Assembly: GCA_009667805.1 (NCBI GenBank)
Contig: CM019066.1
Coordinates: 330,268,619-330,332,618, forward strand
DNA length: 64,000 bases
DNA from: Leptobrachium leishanense
Taxonomy: Eukaryota; Chordata; Amphibia; Anura; Megophryidae
Reading direction: 5' to 3'
Below are positions 22,751 to 64,000 of this stretch, in pieces; the stretch's first letter is position 1, and each line of letters opens with the position of its first letter. The position numbers were made by a program, and so were the translations under genes. The notes below the pieces were generated by a model that saw only the letters and a list, made by a program, of their open reading frames with translations, was not told the origin of the DNA and searched no databases.

Positions 22751-23037
22751 GATAGATTTGGGTCTAACCACACATAAACACGTTATGGTTGCCAACTTCA
22801 CATTGCATATGTAAATGTGAGGGTGTCAAATTTTAAATAATTCATAATTTTATTTTAGAGGTCTTTTCTACCTCACTTTTGGCATTTTTGCTAATTTTCC
22901 AGGGACGTTCCTGCTTGCAGTGCCGGGGGATAATGGTCTTTGCAATCTAAACTAATCCTACTGCTATAGATCCCTGCTGAGCAAGTAGAGAGCCCTCAGC
23001 CCAGGAGCTGCATAAACATCTCTGCTTGCTTACCTCC

Positions 23038-23162
23038 CGCTACGGCAGTGGGTGATGCTTGCCGTAGAGACGGTAAAGCTACGGCAGTGGGTGATGCTTG
23101 CCACGGATACAGTGAAGCTACGGCAGTGAGGTAACGCTTGCAGGGGGATGGTGGAGCTTGGA
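23038..23162. repeat. Three-unit tandem repeat, about 40 bp
   Basis: Units starting CTACGGCAGTGGGTGATGCT repeat about every 40 bp from 23040, with the last diverged. The array lies just upstream of the SGNH-like open frame and may belong to the same element. Confidence 0.6.
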
Positions 23163-23192
23163 ACAGGAGGTAGTGAGGGTTGCTAACTATTT

Positions 23193-23519
23193 TTGTTTAC
23201 AGGGCATTCCCACATGGCTTGGATCGTTGGACACTCTTTCGTCTACTGGGCGGATAGGCGGGCTCTCCTGACAATGACCAGCTTGCAGATAGGTTTCCCG
23301 GTGGAGGTGGCACGGCTCGTTTGGTTTCGATTACATGGGCTTCGGTGGGAGGGTTTCTTGCCCTTGATAGTGAGAGCCCTGCGGAATGGGGTGTTGCCTC
23401 AGGTGCTGGTGGTTCACATGGGAGGCAATGATTTGGGCATACTTGAAAATGAGAGAAATCTCAATGTATCCTTCCTGGTAAAATACTTTATAAACAAATA
23501 CACTAGGTATGTAGGATGA
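23193..23519 (+). pseudogene. SGNH-hydrolase-like fragment fused to a LINE/SINE tail
   Basis: The open frame carries AWIVGHSFVYWADRRA near its start, GFPVEVARLVWFRLHGLRWE, then VLVVHMGGNDLG. The GHS and GGND motifs fit blocks I and III of SGNH/GDSL esterases. Similar domains are known to me from transposable-element proteins of fish and frogs. Directly after GNDLG the sequence changes to TACTTGAAAATGAGAGAAAT…, the LINE/SINE tail, which truncates the domain before the C-terminal Asp-His block. A T-rich stretch ending TTTACAG before GGCATTCC looks like a splice acceptor. I regard it as a mobile-element remnant, not a host gene. Confidence 0.5.
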
Positions 23520-23947
23520 GTGGCTTTAATATTAGTAAGTGTAGGTCGCCTAGGGGCTGTATAGTAAGTGTAGTTAGAATGAGGTGTATAGAACATGTAG
23601 GTAGGCGGAGGATGGGTAGTTGCAGGCAGCAGGAGAAAAACTATTTAATCCAATGTCGCTCATTATTCTCAACTTGATCCAGTATTTAAAACACTGGTTG
23701 TGAGAGGCTGGTATAAAGTGAATTTGCAAAAAGCTTATTCTAAAAGAATCTACGCACTCCTCTCTTATCCCACAGTGCGGAGGACAGCATAATCCATAAA
23801 CTCCTGTTTTCACTTGCATAAGGACACCAAGACACAATACAACCAACAATGCACGGTGTGACCCAGCCCGGCGCACAAGCGCCATCAGAGGTAGACCTCC
23901 ATCATCCTTTATACGGAACATTTATACAGTACATTAAAATATGCAGG

Positions 23948-24940
23948 ATAGCTGGTGCCTGGTCACCGACTGATATTGCAGGTGCCCGTGGCCGAGGGTC
24001 AGTGACACTGGCAGGGTGTGGCTTGCTGACACCATGCCCATCGGATTCAAAAACCCATTGGTGAATGAGCCTCCTTGCCCTGTTGTGGTTTAACCTGATC
24101 GGTGCGATTCCAGAGGCCTGTTCAATACCTCAGCCGCTGCAAGTGCTAAGTTAGCAACTTGCATTGAACGCTGTTCAACCGCTCAGCGCTCAGCAGTGCT
24201 AACCTAGCACTTGCAGCGACCCGAGGAGATGCTTCGTGTGACGTATTAAAGATGGCCGCCGCATGAAGCAAGTAACAATGCCCTACAGCAAGATGGCCGC
24301 CGCCTCGAAGCAAGTAATAATTCCCTACAGCAATGTTAATTTTGAGGTTTTTGTTCACCAAAGCACAAAATATTTATTTATTAGTTCCCCCTGCACATAG
24401 ACATATATTACAGTTCAATTTATATATTGTTTCAGAAGTAAACATAACGTTTATTCATTAAAAACTATCATTTGTGGTGTGTGCAAACAAAACGGAATTG
24501 TGCTGACTGCTTCTCTTTATTATTTTTTGTCCGAGTGATCCGAAAAACAATCTGAATTTTTCATTAAGAAATTGTCGGCCATTTTGGATTCAAAATTCGC
24601 ATCCAAAGCGTTCAACGACACTGCTGCAGCAAACTGAATTGCTGCGCTGCAGCAATTCAGCAGCTGCTGAGGTATTGAACAGGCCTCTGTTCTAAGTATT
24701 CTGGTATACCGTGTATGGACTCTGTTTACCCTTGATTTGGCTGACTATCTGTTCTGGTTCTGACTCCTGGCTCTGTATGGCGGCCCATTCCGGTGCTGAC
24801 CCATGGCTTTGTATGAATAGCTGCTCTGGTTCCTATTTTCCGCTTGTTTTGACTTTATTCTGTGCGTCTGTCCTGTGTTTAGTTTTTCCGGCTATTCTAA
24901 AGATCAGCAGTGTCTGCGAATCAAGGGGTTTCGTGACAGC
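23948..24940 (+). mobile_element. Degraded LTR interrupted by a MITE
   Basis: Segments on both sides of the MITE at 24111-24689 resemble the tandem-array LTRs at 4.6 and 20.5 kb. CTGTTCTGGTTCTGACTCCT and CTGACCCATGGCTTTGTATG repeat-like units are followed by CTATTCTAAAGATCAGCAG and a terminal TTTCGTGACA at 24940. The left boundary could not be fixed. Confidence 0.4.
24111..24689. mobile_element. MITE with 29-bp inverted termini and two YY1-like sites
   Basis: CAGAGGCCTGTTCAATACCT at the left and its complement at the right (to 24689) extend as 29-bp inverted repeats with one mismatch. TTC on each side could be a 3-bp target duplication. Inside, AAGATGGCCGCCGC occurs twice (about 24249-24262 and 24290-24303), a strong match to the YY1 consensus. 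The element lies about 1 kb upstream of EPRS1. Non-coding. Confidence 0.7.
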
Positions 24941-25267
24941 GCTAGAGTTTGAAGAAAAAGTGCCAACCATAAGCACGCACCACTAAGAACATAAAAGTAT
25001 TATATTCACAAAGCTTTCCCCACCAAGACAGACATGTAATTAGAATACAGGCACAGACTGTATTTTGCTGCTGATACTGGCATGTCACATTGAGAAGTGG
25101 GTCACTTTCACAGAAACCTCGTCCTGTATGTTGCTGTCTGAAAGATGCACGTCAGTGAGACAGATAGCTAACGATATTAATGTATTTTCCATGGTTAACA
25201 ACATTTTCTAAAAGAAAAAAAAAAACACACTTTGTAAAAAAAAATAAAAAAAAATCCCATTTTGCCT

Positions 25268-25613
25268 TAATCAAAAATGGCGCCGTCGCCTATGAAGCTG
25301 ACACTGTTCTCACTTAGCCTTTCCAACGTATCGAAGTTAATATGATGCCGTTCTTCCAGTCCTACCACATTCCTATGTTGGTGTGTAAAAGTTGCCTTTT
25401 TCCCCCCTTTATTCTAATACCCGTATCCAAGATGGCGTTTTCGGCTTCACAGACGGAAGCGTGGCCATGTTTTGGGAGGAGTCGGCTTCGCCGGGGGGTT
25501 GCGCTGGCCATCAGAGCGCAGGAAGAGGGTGTTTTCTTTTTCATTCAGTCTCGGTAGTGCAAGGGAGCTTCGTGGCAGCCCCTGGGATCAACATCATCAG
25601 TGGAGGAGAGAGA
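25268..25613 (+). promoter_or_regulatory. EPRS1: EPRS1 promoter and 5' untranslated region (predicted)
   Basis: There is no TATA box. Two YY1-type motifs are seen: AAAATGGCGCCG (about 25275) and CCAAGATGGCG (25427-25437). Both have ATGG-core and GC-rich context, typical of housekeeping initiator regions. The stretch 25440-25560 is locally CpG-rich. A pyrimidine-rich TTTTCTTTTTCATTC at about 25533-25547 could be a transcription start. The exact start is not determinable from sequence. Confidence 0.55.
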
Positions 25614-61344
<35,731 letters not shown>

Positions 61345-61515
61345 GTGAGTGATACGCCATGCAACATCTTCGCGTTCACCAGATCTTCTGTTTTTGATTT
61401 TTAAAATCCATTTGGGAAAAAAAAGTTGAACACTTGGAGATGGAAGTAATCGGAGATTGGTTGAAAAAAGACCACCCCCCCCCATTAAAACTACCTTTTT
61501 AGGCTTTAAAAGAAA

Positions 61516-63262
61516 GTGGGGGTGAAAAGAGGCAAGTGGGAGAAGCCCCCCAACTCCAATCTAATTCCTCCCCTCTCCTCCTCCCTCACCCCTGCTCTCA
61601 CACACATCTTCAACCTATCTCTCTCCACTGGCTCCTTCCCATCCGCCTTCAAACACGCGCTAGTTACCCCTTTACTAAAGAAACCATCCCTAGATCCCAA
61701 CTCTCCATCCAACTACCGTCCTGTATCCCTGCTTCCCTTTACCTCTAAGCTCTTAAAAAAACTAGTCTTCAACCGCCTCTCCATCTTCCTGTCCTCCAAT
61801 TCCCTACTTGACCCCCTGCAATCTGGCTTCCGTCCCCTACACTCAACTGAAACTGCCCTCACCAAAGTCACCAACGACCTCCTAACTGCTAAAAAACACG
61901 GCCACTATTCTATTCTCATCCTGCTTGACCTCTCGGCTGCTTTTGACACTGTTGACCACCCCCTCCTTCTACTGACCCTCAACTCTCTGGGTCTCGGTGA
62001 CACTGCACTTGCTTGGATTGACTCCTATTTATCCAACAGGTCCTTCTGTGTGTCCTTTGCTGGTAACTCCTCCTCCTCATTGCCTCTATCTGTTGGTGTA
62101 CCTCAACGCTCTGTCCTTGGTCCTCTGCTCTTTTCCATCTACACCTCCTCCCTGGGCAAAATCATCAACAGCTTTGGCTTTAATTACCACCTCTACGCTG
62201 ATGACACTCAGATCTACCTCTCTACCCCTGATCTCTCTCCCCCTGTCCTTTCCAAAGTCAGTGACTGTTTATCTGGCATCTCCTCCTGGATGGCCTCCCA
62301 CCACCTAAAGATCAACATGTCAAAGACTGAGCTCCTACTTATTCCTCCCTCTAATGCCGCCCCACCTCCTGACTTCTCGATCACGGTGGAGGGTATCACC
62401 ATCTCCCCATCAAACCAAGTTCGCTGTCTTGGAGTTACACTTGACTCTGCTCTTTCCTTCATCCCCCACATCAAGTCTCTTTCCTCCTCCTGCCGATACC
62501 AACTGCGTAATATTTACAGAATTCGGCCATTTCTTACCGCTGTCGCCACAAAACAACTCATACACGCCCTGGTAATCTCGCCGCCTCGACTTTGACAATA
62601 CTCTCTTATCTGGCCTCCCTCTGTCCCACCTCTCCCCCCTACAATCCATCCTGAACGCCTCCGCCAGGCCAATTCACCTCACCCGCCGCTCTGTCTCTGC
62701 CGCTCCCCTCTGCGAGTCCCTTCACTGGCTCCCCATCCACTGCAGAATTAAGTTCAAAATCCTTATCCTTACCTACAAAAGCCTCACTAACTCAGCTTCC
62801 CACTACCTGTCCTCACTAATCACCAAATACACCCCAGCCCGCTCCCTAAGGTCAAACAGTGACCTGCGCCTAGCTTCTCCCCGCATCACCTCTTCCCATG
62901 ATAGACTGCAGGATTTCTCACGCGCAGCCCCCACTCTCTGGAACGCTCTCCCTCGTACTGTCAGACTTTCCCCTAACTTCTCTTCCTTCAAACGCTCCCT
63001 GAAAACATTCCTATTTAGGGAAGCCTACCACCCAACTCACTGACGCAACCATCAATCACTCTCACCTTACAGTCCTCTCCTCCTGTTTCCAACCCCAACC
63101 CTCCCAGATTGTGAGCTCCTACGGGAATAGGGCCCTCATCTCCTCCTGTACTGTTTGTCAAATGTTGTTCAATGTATTGTAACCCTGTCTATACTGTGCT
63201 TATTGTACAGCGCTGCGGAATATACTGGCGCTTTATAAATAAAGAATAATAATAATAATAAT
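61516..63262 (+). mobile_element. L2-type LINE, sense, near-intact reverse transcriptase
   Basis: 359 codons are open: [61 protein letters not shown] (the usual GVPQG has Arg for Gly) and [14 protein letters not shown] with catalytic YADD. A frameshift near 62580 interrupts; in other frames the C-terminus continues to FREAYHPTH at about 63010-63042. The tail has GTACAGCGCTGCGGAATATA, GGCGCTTTATAAATAAAG and (AAT)n. The 5' part (endonuclease) is missing. Confidence 0.88.
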
Positions 63263-64000
63263 AATAAAAAGGTGGAATAAAAGCTTATTTTCACCCAGCA
63301 TCATGCAGATTTGCACTTTTGAACATGTCTATTAGAAAAATCTGATCTTCTTTTAAAAAAAAGATTTCTCTTATTCCTTCTGGTTTTTTCCCTGATAATT
63401 CATTTCGCAAAACCTTTCAGCATTTTTATTTTTTATCCCCACATCGATAAATTTGAGTTTAATGGTAATATTGGATATATTGATTTTAAAGTATAGCTTC
63501 AAGAGCTGGTATTTGATGCAAATGTTTATCAGGAATCTAAATTGGGTTAAGCCCAAATTTAAATCTCCCCAATTTAAAAATGACAGAAAAAAGGTGCCGA
63601 TTTTGCCTATTGTTCCAAATTAATTCAAGGCCTTGGGCAGGTATTGTACGTAAGATCCAAGGCTATCTTGCGGCAAATGAATAATGCAGTAGATGTACTT
63701 AGTAATGCTCAGCATAAACACATTATATTGATTTTTGTTTCTTAAAAAGTCGGCAAATTTGGCCCTCCAGATGTTTTGAACTGCATTCAGTGGTGTATTT
63801 AGGTTTTGTGCTGCCCTAGGCCTCACTAAATTTGTGCACCCCTAATTTAAATTTGACACACCCCTTCACGTCAAGACCACACCTCTTCCTGTTTAAACAC
63901 CACCCTTCCTCTTTAGGTTCCACGTTTTCCCCTTAGAGCTCCGCCTCATCCTCTCTGTATATTAAAAGTGGATGCCAAGTGCCTATGTGTATATTTTGTA
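63263..64000 (+). other. EPRS1 intron 9, window end
   Basis: A/T-rich intron. A fragment of the foldback family (GGCAAATTTGGCCCTCCAGA) is at 63750-63775. At 63790-63960 CAGTGGTGTATTTAGG…CTAGGCC starts an unclassified repeat. No exon is seen before the window ends. Confidence 0.45.

Overview
The window is vertebrate nuclear DNA, most likely from an anuran amphibian. That reading is an inference from three things: two tetrapod housekeeping genes with small exons in repeat-filled introns; the repeat community (DIRS, L2-like LINEs, hAT and TTAA-type MITEs, Ty3/gypsy-type LTRs, foldback elements); and the degree of divergence from the mammalian proteins. There are no bacterial-style genes. Two genes lie head-to-tail on the + strand. 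BPNT1 (3'(2'),5'-bisphosphate nucleotidase 1) has its last seven coding exons between 3197 and 17735, and its first exon(s) lie left of the window. EPRS1 (bifunctional glutamyl-prolyl-tRNA synthetase) has its first nine coding exons between 25614 and 61344, and the rest lies to the right. All splice phases join correctly. The order BPNT1-EPRS1 on one strand matches the mammalian arrangement.

Layout. 1-3196: BPNT1 intron with a hAT-type MITE, a palindromic TTAA-type MITE and others. 3197-17735: BPNT1 exons, with a solo LTR (4638-5559), a second hAT copy (9688-10596) and one copy of a strongly palindromic element (about 12235-12952). 17736-25613: BPNT1 3'UTR and intergenic DNA with a second solo LTR, a decayed mariner fragment, a LINE 3' end, an SGNH-hydrolase-like fragment, a MITE carrying YY1-like sites, and then the EPRS1 promoter. 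25657-45194: EPRS1 intron 1, about 19.5 kb. It holds a 42/28-bp minisatellite, a tandemly duplicated palindromic element with 21-bp arrays, and a complete-looking but frameshifted DIRS retrotransposon on the minus strand. 45195-61344: EPRS1 exons 2-9, among a third hAT copy, a SINE sharing its tail with the LINE at 22 kb, an antisense L2-type LINE, and a very young 4.85-kb non-autonomous LTR retrotransposon in intron 6. 61345-64000: intron 9 with a near-intact L2-type reverse transcriptase relic.

BPNT1 hydrolyses 3'-phosphoadenosine 5'-phosphate (PAP) and related nucleotides. EPRS1 charges tRNA-Glu and tRNA-Pro. They are neighbours by conserved synteny; nothing in the sequence points to a shared pathway. 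The most unusual content is mobile DNA. It includes the LTR element with matching primer-binding site, polypurine tract and 5-bp target duplication but no reverse transcriptase or integrase seen; the DIRS element with its internal complementary region; the nested palindromic minisatellite element; and the LINE/SINE tail-sharing pair.
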